The translations under genes were made by a program, and so were the position numbers. Source: Hymenobacter properus (GTDB taxonomy: Bacteria; Bacteroidota; Bacteroidia; Cytophagales; Hymenobacteraceae). From it: a DNA stretch of 64,000 nucleotides. Below are positions 16,140 through 25,361 of this stretch, piece after piece; the first letter of the stretch is position 1; each line of letters starts with the position of its first letter. The stretch lies in the NCBI RefSeq assembly GCF_015694735.1, contig NZ_JADQDP010000003.1:434001-498000 (forward strand). The letters run 5' to 3'. Under the pieces are notes generated by a model. The model was not told the DNA's origin, did no database searches, and worked only from the letters and a program-made list of their open reading frames with translations.

Positions 16140-18580
16140 CTGGCGGCGCGGATAATATCCGCGAATACGCCAGAAGCCGTGACCTCCGCCCCTGCTCCGG
16201 CGCCCTTCACCACCAGCGGCTGTTCCACATACCGGTCGGTGTAGAAAAGCACCACGTTGTCTTTGCCGCGCAGGTCGTAAAGGTCGTGGCCGGACGCTAT
16301 TTGTTGCAGGCCCACGGCAGCGTGGCCGTCGGCGTAGCGGGCCACAAATTTCAGACGTTTGCCGGCACTTGTCGCCGCATCGTACAGCGCCTTGAAGTGC
16401 GCTTCGTGGGCGGCCATCTGGGCGTAAAAGGCCTCCACGTCGCCTTCCAAGCAAGCGGGCGGCAGAAAGCCTTCGATTTTGATATCCGCCATTTCCATCA
16501 CCTCACCGGCCTCGCGGGCCAAGATGAGGATTTTACGGGCCACGTCGGTGCCGCTCAGGTCGAGGCGCGGGTCGGGCTCGGTGTAGCCTTCGGCCTGGGC
16601 TTGGCGCACCACTTCGGCGAAAGGACGGCTGCCGTCATAGTTATTGAACACGAAGTTGAGCGTGCCCGAAAGCACGGCCTCCATGCGCCGCACTACGTCG
16701 CCGCTGCGCGTGAGGTCGTTGAGCGTGCCGATGACGGGCAGGGCCGCACCCACGTTCGTCTCAAACAAATAACTGGCGTTGAATTCCTTCGACAGGCTTT
16801 TGAGTTGGGCGTAGTGCGCGTAGTCCGACGAGGCCGCCACCTTGTTGCAGGCCACCACGGCCACGCTCTTGGCCAGCAAGTCGGCGTAGATGTCGGCGGT
16901 GGCCGGGTTGGCCGTCACGTCCACGAAGATGGAATTGCGCAGGTTGCGGCTAATGATGAGCTCCTTGAACTCGGCCAGCGTCTGGGCGGACGCCTGGGCC
17001 AGCTCTTCGGGCCAGGCGGTGAGGTCGAGGCCGTTTTCATCCACTAGGCAGTGTCGGCTATTGGCAATGGCCACCACGCGCACCTGCAGGCCGAGCTTTT
17101 CGAGCAGGTGCGGCTGCTGCCGGGCCAGTTGCTCCAGCAGCTTGCTGCCCACGTTGCCCGGGCCAAGAATGAACAGGTTCACCTGCTTCTTAGTGGCCTC
17201 GAAAAACGCCTCATGCAGCACGTTGATGGCCTTGCGCACGTCCTGCGCTCGAATGACGGTCGAGATGTTCTTCTCCGACGCACCCTGCGCGATGGCCCGG
17301 ATGTTCACCCCGTTCTGACCCAGCGCTCCAAACAGCTTGCCGCTGATGCCGGGGTGGTCTTTCATGTTCTCGCCCACCAGCGCCACAATGGCTAGGTCGC
17401 GCTCCGGCCGCAGCGGCTCAATTCGCCCGGCAGCTATTTCAGTAGCAAACTCTTCGTCCACGGCCACCTGTGCGGGCGCGGCGTCCTGCGCGTTCACGCC
17501 CACGCAAATGGAGTGTTCCGAAGAGCTTTGCGTAATGAGAATCACGTTGATGCGCTCGCGGGCCAGGGCCTCAAACAGTCGTTTCGAGAAGCCGGGAATG
17601 CCCACCATGCCGCTGCCTTCCAGGTTGAGCAGCGTGAGGTTGCCAATGCTGGAGATGCCTTGCACCACCGTGGCGGCGCGCGGCGGTGCCACTTCCACCA
17701 GCGTGCCGTAGTCGTCGGGGGCGAAGGTATTCTTAATCCAGAGTGGAATGCCGCGCTTCATCACCGGCTGAATGGTGGGCGGGTAGAGCACCTTGGCGCC
17801 GAAGTGCGACAGCTCCATGGCCTCTTGGTAGCTGATGCGGGCAATGGGCCGGGCGCTGCGCACCAGGCGCGGGTCGGCCGTCATCATGCCGCTCACATCA
17901 GTCCAGATTTCCAGCTTCTCGGCATCGAGCGCGGCGGCCAGCAGGGCGGCGGTGTAGTCGGAGCCGCCGCGGCCGAGGGTAGTGGTGTTACCGTGGGCAT
18001 CAGCGGCAATAAAGCCGGGCACTATCCAGGAATCGCCGGGGTGTAGGGCCTGAAATTCTTTTACTAACCGACTTGTGGTAGCAATGTCTACTTCGGCATT
18101 GCCAAAACGCGAGTTGGTCCGGATGAGCTGACGGGCGTCGGCCCACGCCGTATCAAGCCAGAAGCTGTGAAAGTGCAGCTCCACCAGTTGCGACGACAGC
18201 AGCTCGCCGTAGCTCACCAGCCGGTCCAGCGTGCGGCTCGACAGCTCCTGCAACGACGCAATACCGTCGCACAGCCGGTGCAACTCCAGAAAGCCGTCCG
18301 TAATCACGGCGGTAGCGGTGTCCAAGGGCGCGGGTGGCAGCTGGAGCTCCTCGGCAGCCGTCAGGTGGCGCTGTTCTAGTTCCTGCAGGATGTCCTGATA
18401 AGCGAGGTTTCCCTCGGCCGCCGCTCGGCCGGCTTTAATCAGGGCGTCGGTGGTACCTCCCAGTGCCGACACCACCATTACCACCGGCCCGTTTTCGAGC
18501 GCACGCAACCCGATGTCGCAACTCTTGGCAATATTCTCGGCGGAAGCCACCGAGGTGCCTCCGAATTTCAACACTTGCAT
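16133..18580 (-). CDS. thrA: Bifunctional aspartate kinase / homoserine dehydrogenase
   Basis: An 815-residue fusion of the first and third enzymes of the aspartate pathway. The N-terminal kinase starts with MQVLKFGGTSVASAENIAKS and contains GRGGSDYTAALLAAAL. ACT-type regulatory segments follow (GIPGFSKRLFEALARERINV and GISGKLFGALGQNGVNIRAI), which in this family bind threonine for feedback control. From about residue 465 the homoserine dehydrogenase begins with the NADP motif LGPGNVGSKLLEQL, with the catalytic region GTLNFVFNNYD further on. Length agrees with ThrA. It is the first gene of the thr operon. Its final codon and stop lie inside a palindrome arm, so the exact C-terminus may have been altered by that insertion. 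Confidence 0.95.
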   Translation of the reverse strand: MQVLKFGGTSVASAENIAKSCDIGLRALENGPVVMVVSALGGTTDALIKAGRAAAEGNLAYQDILQELEQRHLTAAEELQLPPAPLDTATAVITDGFLELHRLCDGIASLQELSSRTLDRLVSYGELLSSQLVELHFHSFWLDTAWADARQLIRTNSRFGNAEVDIATTSRLVKEFQALHPGDSWIVPGFIAADAHGNTTTLGRGGSDYTAALLAAALDAEKLEIWTDVSGMMTADPRLVRSARPIARISYQEAMELSHFGAKVLYPPTIQPVMKRGIPLWIKNTFAPDDYGTLVEVAPPRAATVVQGISSIGNLTLLNLEGSGMVGIPGFSKRLFEALARERINVILITQSSSEHSICVGVNAQDAAPAQVAVDEEFATEIAAGRIEPLRPERDLAIVALVGENMKDHPGISGKLFGALGQNGVNIRAIAQGASEKNISTVIRAQDVRKAINVLHEAFFEATKKQVNLFILGPGNVGSKLLEQLARQQPHLLEKLGLQVRVVAIANSRHCLVDENGLDLTAWPEELAQASAQTLAEFKELIISRNLRNSIFVDVTANPATADIYADLLAKSVAVVACNKVAASSDYAHYAQLKSLSKEFNASYLFETNVGAALPVIGTLNDLTRSGDVVRRMEAVLSGTLNFVFNNYDGSRPFAEVVRQAQAEGYTEPDPRLDLSGTDVARKILILAREAGEVMEMADIKIEGFLPPACLEGDVEAFYAQMAAHEAHFKALYDAATSAGKRLKFVARYADGHAAVGLQQIASGHDLYDLRGKDNVVLFYTDRYVEQPLVVKGAGAGAEVTASGVFADIIRAARL

Positions 18581-18657
18581 AAACTCCGGCCGCGGGGCCG
18601 CTGTTGGGTGAAGATGCTGAATGAACCCCTCGCCTACATAGCGGTGTTTAGATTCAG

Positions 18658-18665
18658 TATCTTTG
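18658..18665 (+). promoter_or_regulatory. -7 promoter word for prfA
   Basis: TATCTTTG matches TAnnTTTG and is followed by CAAA; the start codon lies 28 nt downstream. It lies in the 113-bp divergent gap between thrA and prfA. No clear word was found for thrA. Confidence 0.6.
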
Positions 18666-18693
18666 CAAACTACTGACTAATTCCTGAACACCG

Positions 18694-19767
18694 ATGCTCG
18701 ATAAATTAGAAGCCATCAACCAGCGTTACGAGAACGTGAACGAGGAGCTGATGCAGCCCGACGTGATGTCGGACTTGAAACGCTATAAGGCCCTGAATAA
18801 AGAATACAAGGAATTGGGCAAGATTGTGGCCGAGTACCGCAACTACCAAGGCGTGCTCAGCAACATCGACAACGCCCGCGAGGTCATTGCTACCGAGAAA
18901 GACCAGGACTTCCGCGAGATGGCCAAGGCCGAGCTCGACGAGCTGCTGCCCGAGCAGGAGCGCCTCGAAGAAGTCATCAAAGACCTGCTGCTGCCCAAAG
19001 ACCCCAACGACTCCAAGGACGTCATCGTGGAAATCCGGGCCGGCGCGGGCGGCGACGAAGCCGCCATTTTCGCCGGCGACCTGCAGCGCATGTACATGCG
19101 CTTCGCCGAAAAGCAGGGCTGGAAAATGGAATTGATTGACGCCATGGAAGGCACCGCCGGCGGCTATAAGGAAATCATCGTGGCCGTGCGCGGCGAGGAC
19201 GTGTACGGCAAGCTCAAGTTCGAATCGGGCGTGCACCGCGTGCAGCGCGTACCAGCAACCGAAACCCAGGGCCGCATCCACACCAGCGTGGCCTCGGTGG
19301 TAGTGATTCCGGAAGCCGAGGAATTCGACGTGGAGCTGAATATGAGCGACATCCGCAAGGACTATTTCTGCTCCAGCGGCCCCGGCGGCCAGTCGGTGAA
19401 CACTACCTACTCGGCCGTGCGCCTCACCCACTTGCCCACCGGCCTCGTGGCCCAGTGCCAGGACCAGAAATCGCAGCTCAAGAACTTCGACAAAGCCCTG
19501 GCCGTGCTGCGCTCCCGTGTATACGAGATGGAGCTGGCCAAGAAGAACGAAGCCGACGGCGCCGTGCGCAAAAGCATGATTGGCGGCGGCGACCGTTCCG
19601 ATAAAATCCGCACTTACAACTACCCGCAGGGCCGCGTCACCGACCACCGCATCGGCTACACCGTGTACAACCTGGCCAGCGTGATGGAAGGCAACGTGGA
19701 CGACTTCGTGGAGCAGCTCCGCTTGGCCGACAGCGCCGAGCGCCTGCAGGAAGGCGTAACGAAGTAA
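18694..19767 (+). CDS. prfA: Peptide chain release factor 1
   Basis: A 357-residue class I release factor that ends translation at UAA and UAG. The codon-recognition tripeptide is P-A-T at 187-189 ([10 protein letters not shown]), diagnostic of RF1 as opposed to the SPF of RF2. The catalytic GGQ is at 231-233 ([11 protein letters not shown]). The N-terminal coiled-coil domain ([20 protein letters not shown]) is complete and length is normal. It is divergent from thrA and followed by a strong terminator. Confidence 0.97.
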   Translation: MLDKLEAINQRYENVNEELMQPDVMSDLKRYKALNKEYKELGKIVAEYRNYQGVLSNIDNAREVIATEKDQDFREMAKAELDELLPEQERLEEVIKDLLLPKDPNDSKDVIVEIRAGAGGDEAAIFAGDLQRMYMRFAEKQGWKMELIDAMEGTAGGYKEIIVAVRGEDVYGKLKFESGVHRVQRVPATETQGRIHTSVASVVVIPEAEEFDVELNMSDIRKDYFCSSGPGGQSVNTTYSAVRLTHLPTGLVAQCQDQKSQLKNFDKALAVLRSRVYEMELAKKNEADGAVRKSMIGGGDRSDKIRTYNYPQGRVTDHRIGYTVYNLASVMEGNVDDFVEQLRLADSAERLQEGVTK

Positions 19768-19775
19768 GTTTGACG

Positions 19776-19801
19776 AAAGGGCCGGCCAACGCCGGCCCTT
19801 T
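19776..19801 (+). terminator. Hairpin terminator of prfA
   Basis: Perfect 11-bp stem (AAAGGGCCGGC, loop CAAC, GCCGGCCCTTT), with TT following. It lies 8 nt after the prfA stop. Confidence 0.88.
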
Positions 19802-19872
19802 TGCTGGCATCGCAATTCTTTTCCGGTCTTTGTCGTTTGTTTGCCGCGCCACCAACTGGGGCGCCCGTATCT

Positions 19873-21438
19873 ATGCGCTACCTCTTCCCGCTGTTCCTCA
19901 TTTTCAGCAGCTGCCTCACCTTCCTGCCCGGTTGCGAGCCGAAGGAAGACCTGGTGCAAACCACCGGCAAGCTGGAGTTTGACCGCGACTCGGTGAAGTT
20001 CGACACGGTGTTTACCACCATCAAAACCGTGACGAAGCGCCTGTGGGTGTACAACCGCAACAGCAGCGCCGTGAAAACCGACGTTAGCCTGGCGGGCCAG
20101 CAGGGCAACACCTACTCGCTCATCATCAACGGCGACGCGGGCAACACGGCTAGCGGCGTCACCATCCGCGGCAACGACAGCCTGCTGGTGCTGGTGCGCG
20201 CCGTGCTGGGCGACAACAGCACCACCAAGCCCTTCCTGCTCGAAGACCAGATTAACTTCCGCACCAACGGCAACGAGCAGAACGTGAAGCTGGTGGCCTA
20301 TGGGCAGAATGCGTATTTCCACCGGGCTGATATAATCGACATACCGACGGGCAATAGAACGAAGGTCTGGCGCAACGACAAGCCCCACGTTATCATCAAT
20401 ACCCCCTACAAGCAGGGCACCAACACGTTTGATATCGGGGTTTACGTGGAACGCGGCTCGACCCTTCTGATTGAGCCGGGCGCGAAAATTTATTGTCACG
20501 CGGGCGCTACCATTCAGGTAAATGGCACGCTGAAAATCAACGACACGAACAGCCCGACGGCCGGCGACACTACGGCCGCGAAGCGCCTGACGGTGCTTTT
20601 CCGAGGCGACCGGCTGGAGCCGTTCTACAATGAAATTCCCGGCCAATGGGGCGGCATCTTCTTCACGGGCACCAGCCGCAACAACGTCGTTCGCTACACC
20701 GAAATCAAAAACGCCAACTTCGGCTTCTCCCTGCTCAACACCGATGCCACCAACACCACGCCGCCCGATTTGCAGCTAGAAAACGTGGTGATACGCAACA
20801 TTTCCGGCTCCAACCCCAGCTACGTGGGCACTGGGCTGCCGCCGGGCGGCATCGTCGGCGTGCGCAGCAGCATCACGGCCACCAACTGCCTGCTCACTAA
20901 TTGCGGCGAGTACGCCGTGCGCGGCTACGGTGGCACGTTCAACCTCAACTTCTGCACCATTGCCAACTACACGCCCTCGTTCCAACGGCAGACTTCGTCG
21001 GTTTCCTTCTCCAACGAGTTGCGCGATGACCAAGGCAACCCGCAGTATTTTTCCCTGGTAGTCAATCTGACCAATAGCATTGTTTGGGGCAACTACGAGA
21101 ACGAACTCGAACTTGTAAATAGCGACGACTACCTCGCCACCCTCAACATCCGAAACACGCTGCTGCGCACCAAGGATTTCCAGGCCACCACCAACGCCCC
21201 CAAAAAACCCGGCCTGGGCGCCCAGTCTCTGGCTAACCTGGTGCTGGTGACCGACCCGCTGTTCATCCGCACCTCGCTCACTAGCAGCCTCCCCAATTAT
21301 CGGTTGCAGCCCACTTCGCCCGCCCGGGGGCGTACGCCGGCACCGGGCACCACCGTGCCAAGCAACGATTTGCCAAACCGGAGCCGCCCAGCTACGCCAT
21401 CCAATCCAGCGCTGGGTGCCTACGAATATCCCAAGTAG
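19873..21438 (+). CDS. Right-handed parallel beta-helix lipoprotein
   Basis: A 521-residue exported lipoprotein of unknown function. I start at the ATG at 19873, which gives a signal peptide ending in a lipobox (LTFLPGC); the open frame upstream overlaps the prfA terminator. Residues 30-140 form a beta domain (FDTVFTTIKTVTKRLWVYNR) seen in Bacteroidota surface lipoproteins. From about residue 160 the sequence has right-handed beta-helix character (LLIEPGAKIYCHAGATIQVNGTLKI written here only in part: IEPGAKIYCHAGATIQVNG; IRNTLLRTKDF). Likely an outer-membrane or periplasmic protein; substrate or partner not visible. It converges on the next gene with a 1-nt gap. Confidence 0.82.
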   Translation: MRYLFPLFLIFSSCLTFLPGCEPKEDLVQTTGKLEFDRDSVKFDTVFTTIKTVTKRLWVYNRNSSAVKTDVSLAGQQGNTYSLIINGDAGNTASGVTIRGNDSLLVLVRAVLGDNSTTKPFLLEDQINFRTNGNEQNVKLVAYGQNAYFHRADIIDIPTGNRTKVWRNDKPHVIINTPYKQGTNTFDIGVYVERGSTLLIEPGAKIYCHAGATIQVNGTLKINDTNSPTAGDTTAAKRLTVLFRGDRLEPFYNEIPGQWGGIFFTGTSRNNVVRYTEIKNANFGFSLLNTDATNTTPPDLQLENVVIRNISGSNPSYVGTGLPPGGIVGVRSSITATNCLLTNCGEYAVRGYGGTFNLNFCTIANYTPSFQRQTSSVSFSNELRDDQGNPQYFSLVVNLTNSIVWGNYENELELVNSDDYLATLNIRNTLLRTKDFQATTNAPKKPGLGAQSLANLVLVTDPLFIRTSLTSSLPNYRLQPTSPARGRTPAPGTTVPSNDLPNRSRPATPSNPALGAYEYPK

Positions 21439-21439
21439 T

Positions 21440-22024
21440 TTATTCGACCCGCGCCGCCGCCGCATAACGCAGCGTATCGAACAGCACCAGCTTCTGGGTA
21501 CCTGCCACTTTGTAGGCCCGTAGCTGCCCGTCGCTCAGCTGCAGTTGAAGCTGCTTTTGGGTTGAAAACAATGGGTTGTCCTGGTCGATGCTAGCCGCCA
21601 CGTCCACCGGAGCACCGTTTTGCTGCACCACCGTGAGACGGGCCACTGGGGCGTTGGGCTGGCCGGGCCGGCGGGTGTAGGTGCGGCGCAGCAGCCCGCC
21701 CGGTAGCACCACCGAATCGACGGCGTAGGCCCCGCGTAAAGCCGCTTTGTTGATGTCGGCCTGAAAGAAAATCTGCAGCTCATCGGCCCACTTCACGGCC
21801 GGCACCCGAACAATTTCGGTGGCTTGGCTGCGCAGGCTCACGCGCTTGGTCACAGCAGCCCGACGCTGCGCTAGCTGCGCAATCTGCTGGTCGAGCAGAC
21901 CTTTTACGTCGAAATACAGAGGCCGGCGCGCAGCGGGCGCGCTGGGGCCGGCATCGCTGCAAGCCGTGAGCCAACCCAGCCCAGCCAGTACCGCAGCCAC
22001 CCGGGCAAGCACGCGCTTACGCAT
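21440..22024 (-). CDS. Small lipoprotein, unknown function
   Basis: A 194-residue putative lipoprotein. A signal peptide (VLARVAAVLAGLGWLTAC) ends with a lipobox Cys near residue 22. The mature part begins with a helical segment (VKGLLDQQIAQLAQRRAAV) followed by beta-rich sequence with no family I recognise. Its start codon (22022-22024) overlaps the end of gpmI (stop at 22017-22019) by 8 nt, so it is very likely translated by coupling from the gpmI mRNA. Converges with the beta-helix lipoprotein gene, one base apart. A functional tie to glycolysis is not implied. Confidence 0.78.
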   Translation of the reverse strand: MRKRVLARVAAVLAGLGWLTACSDAGPSAPAARRPLYFDVKGLLDQQIAQLAQRRAAVTKRVSLRSQATEIVRVPAVKWADELQIFFQADINKAALRGAYAVDSVVLPGGLLRRTYTRRPGQPNAPVARLTVVQQNGAPVDVAASIDQDNPLFSTQKQLQLQLSDGQLRAYKVAGTQKLVLFDTLRYAAAARVE

Positions 22025-23558
22025 TCGGCGCGGCCGGACGGAGGATGCTCAGGCCCGTCATTTCCGCCGGTTTGGGCACGCCCATCAGTTCCAAGATGGT
22101 GGGTGCGAGGTCGCCGAGCTTGCCATCGGCCAGCGTCCCGTGGTAGTTGTCATCCACCAGAATGCAGGGCACCAGGTTGGTGGTGTGGGCCGTGTTGGGC
22201 GAGCCATCGGCGTTGCGCATGTACTCAGCGTTGCCGTGGTCGGCAATGATGATGCTGGCGTAGCCGGCGGCGCGGGCAGCTTCCACCACAGCGCGGGCGC
22301 AGGCGTCAGTCGTCTCCACGGCCTTCACCACTGCCTCAAACACGCCGGTGTGGCCCACCATGTCGGGGTTGGCAAAGTTGAGCACCACGAAATCGGCCGA
22401 GCGGGCCTGCAGTTCCGGCACCAAGGCGTCGCGCAGGTCGGCGGCACTCATTTCGGGCTGCAGGTCGTAGGTAGCCACTTTGGGCGAGGGACGCAGGATG
22501 CGCTTCTCCCCGACAAACTCGTTTTCGCGGCCACCGGAGAAAAAGAACGTGACGTGCGGGTACTTCTCGGTTTCGGCAATGCGAATCTGGGTTTTGCCGT
22601 TTTTCGACAGTACCTCGCCCAGCGTATTATCCAGGTTGTCCTTCTCAAAAATGGGCGTCACACCCACAAAAGTGTCGTCGTAGTTTGTCAGCGTGAGGTA
22701 ATGCAGGTTGAGGCGGTGCATCTGGAAGGCATTCATGTCCTGCTGCGTCAGTACCTCCGTAATTTCACGGCCCCGGTCGGTGCGGAAGTTGAAGCACAGC
22801 ACCACGTCGCCCTCCTGAATGGTGGCCAGCGGCTGCCCGTCGGCCCCGGTTTTCACGATGGGCTTCAGGAACTCGTCGGTCACGCCGTCCTTATACTGCT
22901 CCTGCACGCTCTGAATCAGGTTTTGCGAGGGAGTGCCCACGCCGTTCACCAGCAGGTCGTAGGCCACTTTCACGCGCTCCCAGCGGCGGTCGCGGTCCAT
23001 GGCGTAGTAGCGGCCCACGACCGAGGCGATTTTGGCGCCGTTGCGCTCGTTGTGCTGCTCCAGGTCGTTGATGAAGCGCACGCCGCTCTTGGGGTCGGTG
23101 TCGCGCCCGTCGGTGAAGGCGTGCACATACACACGGCGCACGCCGGCTTCGTGGGCAATGGTGCAGAGGGCTTTCACGTGGTCGATGTGCGAGTGCACGC
23201 CGCCGTGGCTCAGCAGGCCAATGAGGTGCAACGGCTTGTCGTTGGCCACGGCGTACTCAAACGCTTTCACCAGCGCGGGCATCTGGCCCAGCTTGCGCTC
23301 CCGAATACTCTTGCCGATGCGCACCAGCTCTTGGTCGACCACGCGGCCGGCCCCGATGTTCATGTGGCCCACTTCGGAGTTGCCCATCTGGCCTTCGGGC
23401 AGGCCCACGGCCTCGCCCGATGCCTGCAATTTGCTGTGCGGGTAGCGCTGCAACAGCTCGTGGTAGAACGGCGTATTAGCGGCGTCCACCGCCGATACGG
23501 CCGTATTCGGGGCAATGCCCCACCCATCCAGAATCACCAACAAAACCTGTTTATTCAT
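22017..23558 (-). CDS. gpmI: 2,3-bisphosphoglycerate-independent phosphoglycerate mutase
   Basis: A 513-residue manganese-dependent enzyme interconverting 3- and 2-phosphoglycerate in glycolysis. Family motifs: metal-binding Asp11 in VILDGWG, the phospho-serine nucleophile Ser61 in GQMGNSEVGHMNIGAG, DGRDTDPKSG for the substrate site, and IADHGNAEYM for the C-terminal metal site. Length is normal. A TATCTTCG word (-7-like) lies 4 nt upstream of the ATG, so the transcript may be leaderless. The downstream lipoprotein gene overlaps its end. Confidence 0.96.
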   Translation of the reverse strand: MNKQVLLVILDGWGIAPNTAVSAVDAANTPFYHELLQRYPHSKLQASGEAVGLPEGQMGNSEVGHMNIGAGRVVDQELVRIGKSIRERKLGQMPALVKAFEYAVANDKPLHLIGLLSHGGVHSHIDHVKALCTIAHEAGVRRVYVHAFTDGRDTDPKSGVRFINDLEQHNERNGAKIASVVGRYYAMDRDRRWERVKVAYDLLVNGVGTPSQNLIQSVQEQYKDGVTDEFLKPIVKTGADGQPLATIQEGDVVLCFNFRTDRGREITEVLTQQDMNAFQMHRLNLHYLTLTNYDDTFVGVTPIFEKDNLDNTLGEVLSKNGKTQIRIAETEKYPHVTFFFSGGRENEFVGEKRILRPSPKVATYDLQPEMSAADLRDALVPELQARSADFVVLNFANPDMVGHTGVFEAVVKAVETTDACARAVVEAARAAGYASIIIADHGNAEYMRNADGSPNTAHTTNLVPCILVDDNYHGTLADGKLGDLAPTILELMGVPKPAEMTGLSILRPAAPNA

Positions 23559-23562
23559 GCCG

Positions 23563-23570
23563 CGAAGATA
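23563..23570 (-). promoter_or_regulatory. -7-like promoter word directly before gpmI
   Basis: On the minus strand it reads TATCTTCG and ends 4 nt before the ATG at 23558. With the usual distance to the start site, the transcript would begin at or inside the start codon. Confidence 0.42.
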
Positions 23571-23600
23571 CGGCCAGCCCGTCGATGGGTTGAAATTATC

Positions 23601-23608
23601 TAACTTTG
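23601..23608 (+). promoter_or_regulatory. -7 promoter word, plus strand
   Basis: TAACTTTG fits TAnnTTTG; it lies 133 nt upstream of the DUF4783-like gene at 23742 and would give it a long leader. No matching -33 TTG at the right spacing was found. Confidence 0.35.
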
Positions 23609-23741
23609 CAACGGCTTGGCGTTGTTTTTCTTTTCGTTAAGTTTGACGACGCCTTTTTTGCCATAGTTTGCCGGTCGATTCACTTCTTGGCACCATTTTC
23701 GCTCCAAGCTATTCGCGTATGACGCACTTATTACCCTTATA

Positions 23742-24143
23742 ATGAAACGCTATTTTGTTAGGACGCTATTCTTAGGATGGCTCTTTCTGTTGGTTTCCGT
23801 CGCGGCGCACGCGCAGTCCGATAACCTTTCCGCTGTCCGCGCCGCCCTCCGCAATGGCTCTTCCCGCGAGTTGTCGCAGTACTTCGCTCCCACCGTCGAG
23901 ATTGGTTTTGATGGTGACAAGCAAAACTATAACTCCACGCAGGCCGAGATTGTGATGAAGGACATCTTCGCCAAGAATGCGCCCAGCACGTTCGAGTTCA
24001 TCCACCAGGGCCAGAGCAGCGAAGGCATTCAGTACGCCATCGGACGCTACACCGGCCGCAGCGGCACCTACCGCTTGTATGTGAAGCTCAAGCCCACACG
24101 CGGTACCCCGCTGATAGACACACTGGATTTCACGAAAGAATGA
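23742..24143 (+). CDS. DUF4783-like secreted protein
   Basis: A 133-residue small exported protein with a signal peptide (VRTLFLGWLFLLVSVAAHAQ). The mature domain (SAVRAALRNGSSRELSQYF, VEIGFDGDKQNYNSTQAE, GRYTGRSGTYRLYVKLK) fits DUF4783, a NTF2-like fold restricted to Bacteroidota. Its position immediately before nadC is the usual context of this family. No active site is known. A strong terminator follows its stop within 10 nt, so nadC has to be transcribed from its own promoter here. Confidence 0.82.
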   Translation: MKRYFVRTLFLGWLFLLVSVAAHAQSDNLSAVRAALRNGSSRELSQYFAPTVEIGFDGDKQNYNSTQAEIVMKDIFAKNAPSTFEFIHQGQSSEGIQYAIGRYTGRSGTYRLYVKLKPTRGTPLIDTLDFTKE

Positions 24144-24146
24144 TTG

Positions 24147-24177
24147 AAGCCCCGACCTGAGTAGGTCGGGGCTTTTT
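24147..24177 (+). terminator. Hairpin terminator after the DUF4783-like gene
   Basis: Perfect 12-bp stem (AAGCCCCGACCT, loop GAGT, AGGTCGGGGCTT) followed by a run of T. Confidence 0.92.
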
Positions 24178-24209
24178 TGTGGCCAATGGCTGTTATCTAA
24201 GCGCCATCG

Positions 24210-24289
24210 GTCATCCTGAGCGCAGCGAAGGACCTTCCCACGCTAAAAGAGTCTGAGGTGAGAAGGTACCTCGCTGCGCTCAGGGTGAC
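24210..24289. repeat. Palindrome related to class 1, diverged copy
   Basis: The arms begin GTCATCCTGAGCGCAGCG on the left and end CGCTGCGCTCAGGGTGAC on the right; the inner parts (AAGGACCTTCC against GAAGGTACCT) are only partly matched. It belongs to the variant whose arm reads AAGGACC instead of AAGCATC. It lies between the terminator and the nadC promoter. Confidence 0.8.
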
Positions 24290-24349
24290 GGACGGCGTTC
24301 TAGATGACAGACGGTTTCCGTTCAGTTTTCCCAGCCGCCGCAGGGGCCG

Positions 24350-24357
24350 TACCTTTG
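24350..24357 (+). promoter_or_regulatory. -7 promoter word directly before nadC
   Basis: TACCTTTG is an exact TAnnTTTG match and ends 4 nt before the GTG start at 24362, which implies a leaderless or nearly leaderless transcript. Confidence 0.55.
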
Positions 24358-24361
24358 CCTT

Positions 24362-25228
24362 GTGCAAAACCTTCCCGCCCCGTACCTCACGCCCGAAGCC
24401 CTCACCACCTTCATCCGCACGGCCCTGGCCGAGGATGTAGGCGACGGCGACCACTCGGCTCTGGCCGCCATCCCGGCCGATGCCCGCAACCGGGCCCACC
24501 TGCTGGTGAAGGGCGAAGGCATTCTGGCCGGCATGGCCCTGGCGCCGCTCATCTTCAAGGAAGTAGACTCCAGGCTGCAGATGACGCCCCTGTTGGCCGA
24601 TGGCACCCGCGTGAAGCACGGCGACATCGCCTTTACGGTGGAAGGCCCGGCGGGCAGCATTCTCACGGCCGAGCGACTGGTACTCAACTGCATGCAGCGC
24701 ATGAGCGGCATCGCCACCTACACCGCGCACCTTAATAATCTGATTGCCGGCACCAGCGCCAAGCTGCTCGACACGCGCAAGACGACGCCCAACTTTCGCC
24801 TCTGCGAAAAGTGGGCCGTGCTCATCGGCGGCGGCGTGAACCACCGCTACGGGCTGTTCGACATGATTATTCTGAAAGACAACCACGTGGACTACGCCGG
24901 CAGCATCGGTGCGGCCATTGCCGCCACGCACGCCTACTTGAAGGAAAAGGGCCTGCAACTACCTATCGAAATCGAAACCCGCTCGCTGGACGAGGTGCAG
25001 CAGGCGTTGGACGCCGGCGGCATCACGCGCATCATGCTCGATAACATGAAGCCCGACCAGCTGCGTGAGGCCGTGGCCCTGGTGGCCGGCCGCTACCCCA
25101 CCGAGGCCAGCGGCGGCATCACCGAGCAAACCATTGCCGAAGTGGCCCAAACGGGCGTGGACTACATCTCGGTAGGGGCGCTCACCCATTCCGTCAAGAG
25201 CCTAGATTTGAGTCTGAAAGCATATTAA
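24362..25228 (+). CDS. nadC: Nicotinate-nucleotide diphosphorylase (carboxylating)
   Basis: A 288-residue enzyme of de novo NAD synthesis that turns quinolinate and PRPP into nicotinate mononucleotide. Motifs: LAEDVGDGDHSA near residue 20, LNCMQRMSGIATYT (about 108-121), LDTRKTTPNFR (about 137-147, phosphoribosyl site), GGGVNHRYGLFDMIILKDNH (about 156-175) and EASGGI near the C-terminus. Start is GTG at 24362; no in-frame ATG lies close downstream, and homologous sequence begins a few residues in (YLTPEALTTFI), so this start is reasonable. The palindrome after it (25236-25334) begins 8 nt past the stop. Confidence 0.95.
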   Translation: MQNLPAPYLTPEALTTFIRTALAEDVGDGDHSALAAIPADARNRAHLLVKGEGILAGMALAPLIFKEVDSRLQMTPLLADGTRVKHGDIAFTVEGPAGSILTAERLVLNCMQRMSGIATYTAHLNNLIAGTSAKLLDTRKTTPNFRLCEKWAVLIGGGVNHRYGLFDMIILKDNHVDYAGSIGAAIAATHAYLKEKGLQLPIEIETRSLDEVQQALDAGGITRIMLDNMKPDQLREAVALVAGRYPTEASGGITEQTIAEVAQTGVDYISVGALTHSVKSLDLSLKAY

Positions 25229-25235
25229 ATTAGAC

Positions 25236-25334
25236 CGTCATGCAGAGCGCAGCGAAGCATCTCGCGTGCTCAAGTGACTCAATCATTAGAATTTACTGCT
25301 GCACGCGAGATGCTTCGCTGCGCTCTGCATAACG
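25236..25334. repeat. Class 1 palindrome (copy 2), after nadC
   Basis: Core arms 25240-25269 and 25301-25330 are 30/30 reverse complements (ATGCAGAGCGCAGCGAAG...). The outer end has decayed on the right (GCATAACG instead of GCATGACGG). The centre contains CAATCATTAGAATTTA, related to the shared core. Confidence 0.93.
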
Positions 25335-25361
25335 TTCCGACGTTTCAATTACACTGAATAA

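Noticed and set aside
15114..16454. Long form of homoserine kinase starting at 16454
   Set aside because: The extra 136 codons overlap thrA and read as Arg-, Gly- and Pro-rich noise, crossing the palindrome; the ATG at 16044-16046 starts the real family sequence.
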